From Antrodiella citrinella (taxonomy: Eukaryota; Basidiomycota; Agaricomycetes; Polyporales; Steccherinaceae): a DNA stretch of 64,000 nt. Below are positions 44,832-57,351 of this stretch, in pieces (position 1 is the stretch's first letter; each line of letters opens with the position of its first letter). The DNA lies in the NCBI GenBank assembly GCA_004802725.1, contig SGPM01000077.1:1-64000 (forward strand), given 5' to 3'. Made by a program: the position numbers and the translations under genes. The notes under the pieces are model-generated. The model was not told where the DNA came from. It saw only the letters and a program-made list of their open reading frames with translations, and did not search any database.

Positions 44832-46726
44832 ATGCGTTCAGACATTAGTCTTCTTACACCCGCCATAATGCAGGTACAGCCTCACGACAGCCGCCGTAGT
44901 ACTTATGACGCGACATATGAGAGCTGGAGTATCTGTCGTATCGATACACACCCTAGTGTCATGGATGATTTCTCATGTTGGGTATGTAGTGAGCCCGAGC
45001 TTTCCATTCCCTTGTCTCATACCACCTATCTCCGCAGGCCACAGATCTGTTCTCGGTGTTTGACGAATATGACGATGTCGTTGGATGGCAAGTCGATACT
45101 CCTTCCAGACTGGCCAGTCTTCCACCCGAGCTCCTCGTGGAGATCTTTCTGGACGTGATGCGTGCCGAGGAAGAAGAGCGGACTCATTTCAAGATGAATT
45201 ATTCTCAAGCAGTATGGCACGCTCTCAAGCACTTTATGTGTGTGTGCTGCTACTGGAGAACCGTCGCTCTTCATGCACCCATCCTGTGGCGAGACATTCA
45301 GTTTGGAGATATGTCACGCGGAGTCACGGAGAAGATGCTTCAACGATCTGGACGTACCCCTCTCCATCTCACCGTCTTGTATAAGGATGCCGACAGCAAG
45401 CAACAGACGGACACGTTTCATTCCGAGCGTGTCGAGTCCGAGCTTTATCGCACTTCTCACTTGCATGCACGGATCCTTCACTTGTGGAACAAGCAACCTC
45501 CGAAGGGTTCTTTCGATGCACCGCTCCTGCAGGAATTACGCATTGAAGCTCTAGTGTATACCACAACGTTCACCAATATTCCTCTCATCTCACCCCATTT
45601 CCCGCTCCCACTGCTGCGATCCATTCAAACGAGTGGGATTCAATTCCGTGACATCTCACCGTTTTTCCGACCCACTCTCCGCCAGTTACGTGTCTTGCTC
45701 TCCCCTGCTCGCACTTCCCCTTCCGTTGCAGAATTCCTTCACGCCCTGTCTGGAACACCGCATTTGGAGGAGCTGCTTATCAACAACGTCTTCGCATCCT
45801 ACGGACCCGATCAATTTTCTCTGGGTCTGCCGCAAGTCAATTTGCCTTGTCTTAAGAGCTTCCAAATGGAGGACGACACCGTTGCAAGCATGGTGATCCT
45901 GCAACATATTACCTTCCCCGCCTCAGTCCTTCTCTCTCGCCAATTCACCGCCACCGGTACATACTCAACGATCCCTGGCAGTGCGGGTAATCTACTTGAA
46001 GCCGTCCTATCCAAGTTTGTGGGCCACGGTATCATAGGGGATCTTCCTGTCATCAGCACTGTAACCCTCATCAACCATGGACCAGCGTACTGGAATCATC
46101 ATGCCGCTGATATCGAACTATGGTACGATGGAGAAGGCGAAGGGCCTGGAGACGCTTCCGTACCTTTCTTCCGTCATCACTTCGAATCCATGCTCCTTCC
46201 CATCCACCAGCTCTTCTGGAAAGCTGCACCACGCCCTTTCCTCGCCGGGATACGCACGTTGACCATCACCTCTGAAAGACACGACCATTGTCGGTCGGAT
46301 AGCTTCCTCGGACCCGCACTCTCTGGTTTGGAGAGTCTGCACCTTGGAAACACGCTAGGGCTGATGATGCAGCTGGCTGGCGCATATGCGCCCGGGGCCG
46401 CTGTTTCTTCTGCCATCACGCCAGATTTGCTACCATTCCCCAACCTACGAGAGCTCACACTGTCTCATGCCGGTTTTCGAAATCTGCCTAAAGATCATCC
46501 CCACGACCCTTTCTTAACACCTTCTGCCGATTATGAGCTGCTGACTCCGCTGCTGGTCATGGTCAAGGTTCGATGCGAGGCTGGCAGACCATTACGAAGA
46601 ATAGGTGTCTACGAGGCTGTTCGGTTTACGGAGGACGACGTCCAGTTGTTGCAAGAGTATGTGGATGAGGTGGACTGGGATGGGAAAGTGCTGTGCAACG
46701 CGACCGGTTCCAGCGCGTTTCACTAG
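44832..46726 (+). CDS. F-box protein
   Basis: Exon 2 (45038-46726) encodes nearly the whole protein. A phase-0 intron (44982-45037) joins it to an upstream exon whose ATG could be 44832, 44868 or 44961; the last gives MDDFSCW and a 569-residue protein. The F-box is at the start: RLASLPPELLVEIFLDVM, then CVCCYWRTVALHAPILWRDIQF. Adapters of this kind bind Skp1 in SCF ubiquitin ligases. The remainder has irregular leucine-rich segments (LRQLRVLLSPA, PHLEELLINNVF, LESLHLGNTLGL, FPNLRELTLSHAGF) typical of the very large, fast-evolving agaricomycete F-box/LRR families. The substrate is unknown. The F-box and LRR assignment is secure; the exact start is not. Confidence 0.82.
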
Positions 46727-47707
46727 AACTTTTCATTGTCGGAAGTCTTTCGGGTTGTGTCATTCACCTTCTGCGAGACCTGAGGCCTGAGGTGGTCGGT
46801 TACGCTGTCGGCTCGGACGATAGCGGGAATGGGAGGATGTAACTTATTCTGGTCATGTCATGCGATAGAGTCGGAGAACAAGAACAGCTGAGCCATAGAA
46901 ACTACATTACGCCCTCTTCCGAGGGTCCTACCAAGATCTCAAACTGCTCATGATCGAAAACGCCTTGAAACCCTCTAGTTCGGTGTGTGGTGAGCATCGT
47001 AGCCAACTTCGCCGTCATCGTGCACTGTGCGCTGATCTGGCTCCCTGGTTCGTATGCCAGTGGCTGAAGTCTGCCGGCCAACGCCAGAGGACTTTTCTTT
47101 TCGGTGAGTCACATTCTGCTATGAGAGGGCCACACGGCTGCGCTGACAATTTTTTTGAACTGTCAGTAAAACCCTTCTCGTGCAGGTTGTCTGTATCTTG
47201 ACACTCTTCGACCGACGAGGTTGGCCTATATAGTCCTCGGCATCTTGTTCTAGGTGTCAAGTTTCATAGGCTTAAACTTTACCGAGGACTCTTCGCACCG
47301 CGTTCAGCATGCCGACGCTTGGAGACTCTTGAGGCATGCAACTAGCTTCCTCTAAGGCTCTGATAGAAATGATGGTTGTGTGTGTTCCGCAGGCGTGTGT
47401 CCATGCGTTGCATGCCTGCGGCCCAGCAGGCCATCATCGTCGAGTCATGACGTGCTCCAGCGTGGGATGTTCAGCGTTTCCCTACGTCCTGGTCGTATTT
47501 TGCTTGTGTGCCCCATAGCTATAACATAGTTCAAGCTTTATGTCTGGTTCACCACTCACCTTGCCTCGCTTTCTTATTCGAGCTGAATAGCTAATCATTG
47601 AGTGAGTACTAGTGACCCGATTTCATGATCATGATTTCAAGTTGTGGTGCTCATGAATATTCATCACACTCGCTGCTACTAGACGTCATCCCACGACATA
47701 CTACAAT
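46727..47707. other. Intergenic, no gene seen
   Basis: 1 kb between the F-box gene and GST copy 4. Open frames are short and unsupported. Confidence 0.45.
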
Positions 47708-48522
47708 ATGTCGGAGCTGGTCCTATACGACATCCCCGGAAAAACTCTTGAAACGAAAGCTTGGTCTCCTAGTGTATGGAAAACACGGTACGGCCATTTA
47801 CATATTTTTTGCGTCCACTCACTGTCAAATTCAGATTTGCCCTCAATCTCAAGGGATTGAGATATAGGACGGAGTGGGTCGAATGGGCCGACATCGAGAC
47901 AGTTTGCAAGGAGATAGGTGCACCGCCTACGTCCACCAAGAAGGACGGATCGCCGCGTTACACCCTTCCGGTCATCTACGATCCCTCCACAAAGACCATC
48001 ATCTCCAACTCCCCCAAGATCGCGGACTACCTTGACGCGACCTACCCCGACACGCAGCCTCTGTTCCCTCCGGGTACTCGTGGGCTGCAGGCCGCGTTCC
48101 GAGCTGCGTTCACCAGCGGGATCACATCCCAACTTAACGACCCACTTTGGTCGTTGACCGTACTCCCAGAGTGCCTAAACCTGAGTGACCGGAACTCTAA
48201 GGTTTTCCGGGTCGCAAAAGAGGCAGAGGCGGGGAAGAAGCTCGAACAGGTCGCGCCGGAGGGAGAGGTCCGCGAGGCGGTCTTGCAGCAATTAGAGAAA
48301 AACCTGCTTAGGGCCGGGAGCTGGTACAAGGCCAACGGGGACACACCTTTCATCATGGGTGATATTCCTATTCAATCGGACTTGGGGATCGCTTCCTGTT
48401 TGCTGTGGGTAAGACAGACCGTGGGTCGGGACACGAAGGAGTGGGCCAGGATTGTGGCATTTGACGACGGCAGATGGGGCCGATTCATGCAGGCAGTGGA
48501 GAAGTACACGCAAGTTGTTTGA
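47708..48522 (+). CDS. Etherase-type (LigE-like, GTE) glutathione S-transferase, copy 4
   Basis: Exons 47708-47787 and 47835-48522 (phase 2) give 255 residues. Motifs: MSELVLYDIPGKTLETKAWSPSVWKTRFALNLKGLRYRTEWVEWADIE, VIYDPSTKTIISNSPKIADYLDATYP, and a C-domain with DDPLWSLTVLPECLNLSDRNSKVF-like helices, ending GRWGRFMQAVEKYTQVV. It is closest to copy 3: it shares the PGKTxETKAWSPS start, the NDPLW insert and the YTQVV end, so the two probably arose by a local duplication. Copy 4 is the intact member. The family is expected to use glutathione through the SPSxW serine on aromatic or xenobiotic substrates in the cytosol. Confidence 0.88.
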
Positions 48523-50012
48523 TATAATGAACTGTCAAGAACTAAATGTGAGTTCTCGCACTACTTTTGAAGAACTGCGTGTGATCCTGACTCCTGCATT
48601 AGCTGTAAAATTTCATGTATTGAATAGAACTCGGGCTTATGATTGCGAAATATCTCATGACGGTTGCACTCGTATTTCGCGCTAGACCATTCTTGAGCTT
48701 ACCTCCTCCATGGGGCCTTGAAGATCGTTACAAGGACACACTAGCAAAAAACATGACATCAGTCTCTCTCGCTGAGCATACTCATTTTGACGAAAATCTT
48801 CTTGAATAGTGCCAAAGAATGGTTGCGTTGGCAGTAGCAACTGGTTGAAGCGAGTCTAAATCATGATGTAACCATAGCCAATTTTCGACAAAAGGCTTGA
48901 GCGGAGCAGACCGACAATATGTTGCACATCATCATAGACACTATGTTTATATGAATCAATGCCGGTACCTCATCCGTCCCTCTCCTACTGACCAAGTCTA
49001 CGGGATACGATAGTACTCACGAAGAGCACGGAATGGAAAAAATGGTACGACAGACAAGAGTAGTCTGAATCGAGTATCGCCGAGGGCGACCCGCGAAGTG
49101 CACTGAAGGGCAAAACAAACCCACCACCGGACACACCCCGTTGTCTCATTTGCGAAGAACACGACCGTCCACAAGAAGGGACTTGGACAAAGGGACACTA
49201 CAGCGGCAGACCATCTATCTTCCCGGAATTCCAACCGCACGTAGACGCGGAGAGAGAGGCGTACGGTGATAGATGCCCAGCTTCCGCGACATAACCCAAT
49301 CCGTCTGACTACCCTCCATGGTAAGCCATGTCGTAGGTTGGATGCAGCCACAGAATAGTGTTCCCGCGCAGACGAAGAATGTATGGTGTGCCGCTCGGTA
49401 TTTACGACTTCTGCTCGGCCAGAGCAAATCGAAGGAAGCAGGCGTACTCAGACATTAACCCGCTCACGCGTCTACCGTGACTGAGTCACTGTTCGACCGA
49501 CAACTCACAGCAAGAACTTGAAGAGGAGCCATCCAATTTGGTTCTAAGTTATCAGTGTAAGGAATGGGGGACTCGGATTCTCATGATCACGTCACTCATT
49601 TGAGTCATTGACACGGTCACGTGAGAGTAAACTTTGATGTGCGCTGATATGTTTGGCTTTCTTCCACGACGTGCCGTGAGACGCAGGACTGTACTAGGTA
49701 CGACGCAGACCTCATAAGAACGCGAGGGATCGTGCATTTACTCGACTTGCCTTAGCCTTTCAGTGAGCGGACCCTGAAATTGAAGCTCAGGACTCCGCTT
49801 TTGGAAAATCGACAATTTTGCCGACAGGTTGACTATTGGCCATCGTGCGTCTGACCATCTCTGACCTCTACCTTGACCTCGTCGTCAAATACATTACATT
49901 CTTCCATGAACGAACTAGATATCCTCACGATACCTTTTATTCCTGTTACTTCGTCATACACTGCTCGCCACACTTGATACCCCTAACACGAGTCGACACA
50001 GACTGCCTGATC
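48523..50012. other. Intergenic, no gene supported
   Basis: 1.5 kb. Minus-strand frame 49351-48998 (117 codons, hydrophobic patches) has no splice or motif support. The in-frame ORF upstream of the rif1 start (49836-50012) is probably 5'-UTR. Confidence 0.45.
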
Positions 50013-53000
50013 ATGGCCAGTGCCACCACTCCTACACAACCCCAAATCATCCCTGCAAGCGCGTCCTCCTCGCAGTTTTTTCGGTCTCCAATCACGACTC
50101 TATGCAAGTCATTGGACGAAGGATCATCCGAAGAGGTCTCTTTGCACGATCTGGCCCAAGCGTACAGTACTTTCTCCGGACGTATCAAGATGCTGTCGGA
50201 CCGTATAGACGACGACAATTGTGCACCAGCACTGGACTCCATTCTTCACCACGCCCCTCAGATCGCTGAATGTCTTCGCAGGGACATCTGTCGTGCATTG
50301 AAGGATCCATTCCCGAGCTCTCACCAAGCCAGGCCCGGAGCTATCCCGGATTCTCTGGAATCTACCACCCCACACTTCTCAGAGGAAGAACTGAAGTATG
50401 CTCAAGATATGTCTTATGTCAGTCAGCATGCCCTGCTATTGTCCTCCACCATTTTCCGATTTCCAGCATTGTGTGATCGCTTCGAGGGTGCGTGGCAGCC
50501 ATTCATCTATTGTTTTGTTGCTGATACTTCTTTTGCAGAAATTCATCTAATAGGCATCGTTACCGACGTCCTTGCTATTGTGCATCGGGGCTCGCTGCCA
50601 GAGCTTTTGCCTACCCCAAACGCGGACAGGACGTTCTCGTTAGCACTGTGGAGTCTTTCTACTCAAGCCTTGCCATACGGTGTTATTCACAAGACGAGGA
50701 GTCCATTAATGATGCGTCTCAAGGAGGTCATCTTTGTAGACGTCGCGGTCAATTATTCAGAGCAGAATGTGATCGATGCTCTCCAGGTGAGTCCGTCAAA
50801 TAAGATTCAAGCGGCATACTCATCCGGGTTTTATTCAAAAGGCAATGCGAAAGCTTCTCGTCAGCTATCCCAATATATTCGTTCGGGGTTTAATCAGATG
50901 CACGCCCCATCTACTCTCACATGCTCTCTCCCGACACCAAACTGTCCGTCTTGCGGCGGCACATGCACTCGGAGGTTTCGTCATAGCATTGACCTTCCAC
51001 GGGACCGACACATATGATCATATGTGGGACTATGTAGGCACCCTTCGTGGTCTTGTCGAGCCTCAGATGACTCGGAAGCGACCTCCAGGTTCCGATGATC
51101 GTCGCTTACATGATCTCGAGGCCGCCATCGTTGCAGGCGATGATCCCCTCGAGTACAGCTGGCTTCTGTCAATCTTGGGCTCCCTCATGATTCTCACGAA
51201 CGGCGCTGTCGTTCATCTTGGGAGCTTTTTGAGGACCGTTGTACGCGTTGCCGGCAAAGCAGCTTCCAGTCCCAAACACGTCGTTCGTGCCGCGAACACC
51301 TGGTTCTGGAGGTGCATCGTGTGGTCATTGGTGGGTTTCAGGCAGTACGCAGAAAAGTATGACAATGACCCAAAGAAACGTATCCCCGATTGGAAGTCTC
51401 GATGGATGAAGGGGATTGGTGTCGCCCAACAAGAAGTCAAAGACGGCGCAGGTGCCGCACTGGTCTACTGCATATTGACATTCCCTCCCCTGAAGAATGA
51501 CGACGACGCTTCAGCCATGGATGTGGACAACAACTCATGTGCGGCTCCTTGGATGGTCGTTCTGAAGGGCATGGTCGACAACTCTCTTCTCTCCACACAT
51601 CGCGAAGGCGTCGCCCTTCTGTTACACCTTCTTGGTGCCATAGGATCTTCGGCTGCCGACAAACATACTAGGGGCGATGGCACATTGGACCCCTACAAGG
51701 TCCTTCACAAGGAGTTTTTTGACGGCACACTGCTTACCGTGGACGGCTTGTCTCGCGTCGGCCCCAGAGCATTCGACACATCATGTATAAGGTATCTGAC
51801 AGTGGATGAGATAGAAGCGCAATGGGATGAGTTGATGAATCTTTGGGAAATTGGGCTTGAGCGTACTCTGAAAGGCGGAAAACCGTCCTCTTTATCGGTA
51901 TGTAGTAGTATCTGGATATATCGTTCTCGTTCTCATCTGCGTTTCTTAGGACGATTTAATCTCTGTCTGGCATGCCCTGCTGCTATCGAATTCCGAGCTC
52001 ACGCAGCAACTTGGCCATCTTTCCCTACCGCAACCCAGCACTCTGCGTGGTGTCTCTATCATCGTTGGGCTTTTCGCTCGTAACCATTCCGATCACGAAT
52101 CCTACATCCGATTGTCCGTGGCCAAACAACTTTGGACTGTGATGAAAAACGCATTTGCCAGTGAATGGCTGACTGATGCTGCCAGCGGCATCCTGGGTTC
52201 CATATTCAAAGCCAACTACTGTGCGTCAGAGGACGACAACGTTAGGACGGCTTGGTGCAATATATGCAACGAACTCATTTCTGTGGCCGGACCGGAGCAG
52301 CTCTCCCATATCCTCTCCGCGGAATCCAACGTTCTTGTCCATCTGGAAATCAAATCGACTTGGGCCGCTCTCGCGAAGATCTGGAGCGTCGATCCTCAGA
52401 AACATGGGTGGGAGTTGACTATTTCCTTCCTCGGTATCGCAACTCGGTAAGCTGTTTTGTTGTGGGTTGTCGTATTTGTGCTGACGATTCGCGTACCAGT
52501 CACTGGAAGCTTACGAAAAACGAGACTGAACTCTGTGTATCTTTACTTCCCGGCGTCATCGTTTCTGCGGCTGCAGTTTCTGTCTCCGCCAACGCTGCCT
52601 TGGAGGCCATCGTAGAGCGCGTGCTCGTTCCATCCACGTAAGCATCAATCAACCTATTCGTATGTCATTTTCAAGTGGCTCAATGCAAATGACCAGCCCA
52701 TTTCCTGCATTCTTGGCTCCGATGTTGTCACATATCACACTGAACACCTCTGACGACTTCCCGTTATCATTATTGATTTACTTCAACAAGCTTATTTTCT
52801 CCTTATACCCTCAACAAGAAGCGTTATACCCTATGATGGACGTCTTCCGGGCCCTCACAGCTGTTATCCACAATTGTTCTATTACACATGTTCTCCCATT
52901 CCTATCGGTCATGTCGGAAGGTCTTTCTCTCTGGATAAAGGATGAATCGTCGGCTATACTTGACGACGAATATAACGATAATGTACGTCGTTCCTAAGGA

Positions 53001-54541
53001 CTAATTCATTATGCATCGCTAATATTCCTTGTGCAGGTTGTTCCTTTCTACTGCGAATGTCTTACACAGCTTCGAACTATCAACCACGATGCGGGTACTC
53101 TCCGCGACCTTGAATCCTTCTTATGCTCTGCTTTCAACCATGTGCCCTCTCCCGCGCTTGCTCCCATGGCCTGCTTAGAATTCTGGAAAGCTATCAGGTC
53201 GGATTACTCCTTGGACAACGACGATTGCCCGGAACGTCTACAAATGTATTTGCAAACAACGCAGGATGTTTGTGGAGACACCGTTCCATTGTTTGATGTG
53301 GAGCCGGATTCACAAGACGTGGAAGAGTCATATGTGAGTCTTTTCATCCTTTATCTTGAGAATATTGGCCACTGACATGAAGACCCACAGAATACCGTCC
53401 CCGACTCTCAGCCAGGTTCACCATCTGTCGGAGACTTGTCTGACTTCCCAGACGATTTTGACCACGAAGACGTACCTCAAAGGGGTGGCGACACATCCTC
53501 TCAGGCTTTCTGGCGTAATAGCAGCCACTCGGCTAACGCGGGGGCTAAGAGTGGTCAAAGACATTTACGCCACTCCTCAGTATCTTCTGAAAGAATTTTC
53601 GATAAGAGCAGCTCCCCCGTTCGTCGCGAGGTCGCTCTCCCTCCTTCTGCTCCCTCCATGCCCCCTATCCCCGACTTGGAAGCGCCCAGTTCTCCTGTTG
53701 TTGGTACGTGTCAAAATCCTTACGACGAATTCTGAGCTCATTTTTTACATCATGCAGCACGACTGCCGTTCACTAAACGTACACGGGAGGAGGAGGAAGA
53801 CGACCCAGTGCTACCATCCGGCGTTTCCCGGTCGTCATCATCGGAGCTTTCTCCGTTTGCATATCGCTCAGCTAAACGCGCCAGGAAGTCGCCTTCAGGT
53901 GGAGACGAAAGTGGGAGCGTTTCTGCTCGTGAATGTAGTCCAGAATTCCCTCCTCCAGGCGATCCGAATATCGTGGGGCCCAAGAAAGAGCCTTCTTTGA
54001 GTCCTGAGATATCGCTTCCTCACGAGCTGTCCCGCGCCGGTCGGAATGGGACGCAGTCGGACGACGATTATGAGTCTTGGGATAGGGCGTTGACTTCGCC
54101 TGAACTGAGGCGCGTGCAGAAGGAGCTTAGTATTCGTCAAAGCGATACGGAGGATGAAGAGGAGGTGGATGAGAGTACACACATGCAACACCTTGGTACG
54201 CTGCCGGTGTCTTTCTACACTTCCTTCATCACTGACTCTCGACGGTAGATCCTAGCGCATCATCCTCCCGAGGCAGTCGGCCCACCAACGATCGCTCGCA
54301 GTCCGCACCGGTGCCTCATACATCCCCGCGTCCGTCCAAACAGCGCGCCCAAACGACACCAGCGCTGCCGCGATCGTCTACCCATCTCCAGAATGTACTT
54401 GACGAGCTGTACAAGACCGTACGAGGATCCGACGAGGAGCTACCAACAGCTGAGATTTTAGGTGCACAACGATTGCTCCATGAGATGAATATGTATTTGA
54501 ACGACAAATTGATGAAGAAGTACGAATCGGAGGGCGAGTAA
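50013..54541 (+). CDS. rif1: Rif1 homologue (telomere/replication-timing factor)
   Basis: Ten exons (50013-50487, 50539-50786, 50842-51897, 51950-52446, 52500-52637, 52676-52982, 53037-53333, 53391-53703, 53758-54195, 54249-54541) give 1353 residues, every junction in phase. The N-terminal half is the helical HEAT-like Rif1 N domain, for example FEEIHLIGIVTDVLAIVHRG, LQAMRKLLVSYPNIFVRGLIRC, HDLEAAIVAGDDPLEYSWLLSILGSLMIL and TVDEIEAQWDELMNLWEIGLER. The second half is acidic/Ser-rich and disordered, with a nuclear-type basic cluster (YRSAKRARKSPSGG). It ends with a short helical block (LQNVLDELYKTVRGSDEELPTAEILGAQRLLHEMN). Rif1 acts at telomeres, in origin timing through PP1, and in double-strand break repair. 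I did not find an unambiguous SILK or RVxF PP1-docking motif by eye. An earlier in-frame ATG (49836) exists, but MASATTPTQPQ is the natural start. Confidence 0.88.
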
Positions 54542-54859
54542 GACAGATCATCTTTGTTGTTGTGTCGTAATGTATATGTCGAGGTCGATGTAGAGTAAAT
54601 GACGATGTTGAAAGAGTTTTACGAAAGGACAGTACATACAGCGCGCGTCCGAAAACGGGCCCGGGCTAAACATAGCATTCGCGCCTTCGACTACGACCAC
54701 CACCAACGTTGACAACGATGATCCCCAAACGCTGCCATCATAAATGCTATGCTTCTCTCCGGTCTCATTGTTGTATCACGCGGTAATCTTTGCGATATTC
54801 GAGGTCAATGATCTTCGGGCGATGCGAAAACCCCACTCACGTGGAGTTGCTCCCGCTAT
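54542..54859. other. Intergenic, no gene seen
   Basis: 3' flank of rif1 and upstream region of the protease gene. Confidence 0.45.
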
Positions 54860-54868
54860 TATAAAAGG
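54860..54868 (+). promoter_or_regulatory. TATA box of the aspartic protease gene
   Basis: TATAAAAGG, 164 bp before the ATG at 55024, followed by a CT-rich tract (54940-55010) typical of strong fungal promoters. Confidence 0.6.
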
Positions 54869-55023
54869 CGCAGCTTCGCACCTCGAAATGGTTTCCTTGT
54901 CACTCTGCGAGGACCCACCCGGTATCCATTCTCTTCCTCTTCTTTTCTTCTTTCTACCCTCCTTTGGGTCCTTTTTCTTCTGCGCAGTGCGCATGCTAGC
55001 TGTTCACTTACATTCCTTTCGCC

Positions 55024-57092
55024 ATGTTCAGCTGGTCTTTCCTCCTTGTTTTGTTTGTGTGCTTTTCAATTGCTTTCGCTCTTCCAGTCCCCGTCTCACG
55101 AAGTTTGCAACGAAAGAGTTACGAACTACCTATTCATAGGGCTGGTGATGTGAGGCAGGATATTCAGCGGAGGGGTGATATCACTGGAAGCGCTGGGCTC
55201 GGGGACGTATCGGACTTGTGAGTTTGTATTCACCTAAAGTGCACCTGTATCGCTCATTGCATTTTAATTCACAGGCTGTACTATGTTTCAGTGCAGCTCG
55301 GTAACTCTACGACCTCGTTAGTTCTTGGTATGTGTCCGATTATTCTGTTCGGATGTTACTGTGCTGATACGTGAGTGTATAGACACGGGATCTAGCGATC
55401 TGTGGGTGATGTCAGACAAATGCACCACAGATACGTGCAAATCATCCACATCAACGCCATACAACTCCGAGTCTGCACGCTTGACAGGTGCAGATGTAGA
55501 TATGACCTATGGTGACTCCAAGACTGGTACCCATGCATCTGGTCCCGTCGTCCTGGACAGTGTATCAGTTGCAGGTCTTCAGATGGATGATCAGCCTTTC
55601 GCTGCCGTTAACGATACTGATAACTCTGCTGTACAAAACGGCGGTGCCGGACTTTTTGGTCTTGGATTCCCTAGTCAGAGGTACGTGCGCACCATTATTC
55701 GTCATATCCTGTTTCCCAATCTTGTTTCATCAGTGTGGTGCAAGGAGCTGTTGTCAACAAGAAGGTAAGCACTCTCCCTGTTCTCCTTGTGCGTTTAGAT
55801 ATTGACATATCGCGCAGTACGACACACCCATGACGACGGATGCATTTGTCGCCGACACCGCTACCGATGGCCCTTTGCTATCACGTATGGCAATGTCTGG
55901 GCAACTTGAACAGCCAATGTTTGCGGTATGCTGCAGTTCGCCTTCTATTGAGCTGTCGTTTCTAACGTCTTTCATAGATTGCTATGCAGAGGGATACTAT
56001 CGATGTCGGAGGCAATGAAGGAGCTCTCACAATCGGTCGTCTTCCCGAAGGCGTCGACAATTCTAGCATCACATGGGTCCCTGTCCGCTTGTATGATTCA
56101 GAGGACGGTGGTCAGAATGCACCCGCATTCGCTCCAGATGAGGTCTATCCATTGTAAGTGCTACAGTGATTCGAAACCGGGTGTGAATGCAATGATCCTG
56201 ACCTTCTCAGGCGCTGGGAGGTTCCCTTAGATGCAGTGTATCTAGACGGACAGAAACTCCCAGACACCAATCTGACTGGGGAAGGTATTAAGTCGAAGAG
56301 TTTATCTGCGCTTATTGATTCTGTACGTTGTCGGAACATTCTTATTGTACTTCTGTCTTACACAGCACAGGGCAACTCTCTTATCAGAGGGCCAGACGAC
56401 GTAGTCAACGACGTTTTCAAGACCATCTCATCTCAATTCGCAGCAGACCCTACGTCTCAACCTATCTACCCTTGTGTGACCCCTCACACGTTGGCATATC
56501 AGATCGGTGGGAAGATATTCCCGGTAGACCCCCGCGACTTCGCTACCCCAGAGAACCAGGCAGACGCAACCAACTGCTCTGCTCAGAACCTTGTTTCCAC
56601 AGATGCTCCCAGCCAAGCTTCGCTGTACAGCTGGAGCCTCGGAGCTCCGTTCTTCAGGTCGAACATTGTGGTTTTCTACTTCGGTAACCTCACCCACCCG
56701 TCTGTTGATCCTCCACGTATCGGATTCTTGAGCACCGTTCCAGCCAATGCTGATGTTCTTCTGACGCAAGCTGTCCAGAAAGCGCAGGAAAACCAAGGTC
56801 ACTTCTCGAGTAAGTCATATTATACTCCCCCAGAGGGTACCGTAGCTCAAGTCGCTCCATAGCTAAGATCGATGTCGCTCCTTCTGCAACGACCACGGTC
56901 CACGTCGCCGCCACAAGCATGTCCATTCCACCACCAGCACCCACCGAAGTGGATGCACGATTGGTAAATGGATTGATTCCGGACACGAAAGCAACGAACA
57001 CAGCGTCCGCGGTACGCTTCACCCCACTCGCTGGCCTCTCAATTTTTGTTCTGGCATCTACGCTATCTGTTGTCTTTTATCTAGTTTTTTGA
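55024..57092 (+). CDS. GPI-anchored pepsin-type aspartic protease (family A1)
   Basis: Nine exons (55024-55217, 55275-55327, 55383-55680, 55734-55764, 55818-55925, 55978-56153, 56211-56322, 56371-56809, 56863-57092) give 546 residues. Signal peptide: FSWSFLLVLFVCFSIAFALP. A short propeptide with dibasic sites (IQRRGD) precedes the first catalytic motif LVLDTGSSDLW (D83). The flap region contains VDMTYGDSKTG. The second catalytic motif is SALIDSGNSLIRGP (D323); it has Asn where most A1 enzymes have Thr/Ser after DxG. The C-terminus is Ser/Thr/Pro-rich, then a hydrophobic tail (GLSIFVLASTLSVVFYLVF), which predicts a GPI anchor as in yapsins. It acts at the cell surface or wall and probably matures by autocleavage. 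Several N-glycosylation sequons are present. Confidence 0.9.
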
Positions 57093-57264
57093 ATCATATC
57101 GGATGCTTCATTCAGACGAGGGATGTGTATCAAGGCAGGAGTAAATTTACGTCTCTCGTTGAATCAGCTGCGGAGCTGCAACAGGTACTACTCACGAGGT
57201 TGTTGTACGAATACTGTGAGCATTTGTTAGGACTTGGAACGAAGAGTAAAAAGAACGTATCATC

Positions 57265-57351
57265 TGGACGATAAGGGGATTGAACCCTTGGCCTCATGCA
57301 TTTTCACATTTAACGTGCAAAGCAGGCGCGCTACCACTGTGCTAAACGCCC
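57265..57351 (-). tRNA. tRNA-Ala(UGC) with short intron
   Basis: Minus strand. The acceptor stem is GGGCGTT/TATCGTCC, followed by discriminator A. The D-arm is GCAC...GCGC (one mismatch) and the T-arm AAGGG-TTCAATC-CCCTT is intact. The anticodon stem CCTGC/GCATG has one C-U mismatch; the loop is T-T-TGC-A, then an intron of about 15 nt (CGTTAAATGTGAAAA) after position 37. One weak pair in both the D- and anticodon arms leaves open a slightly decayed copy. tRNA identity is from the anticodon only. Confidence 0.75.

Noticed and set aside
13769..48522. A biosynthetic gene cluster around the GST copies
   Set aside because: No backbone synthase, P450, transporter or regulator is present among them. 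The interspersed genes are F-box, DUF7918-like and housekeeping.
49836..50012. Longer rif1 N-terminus
   Set aside because: Open and in frame, but its composition is unlike the protein and MASATTPTQPQ is followed directly by the conserved domain.
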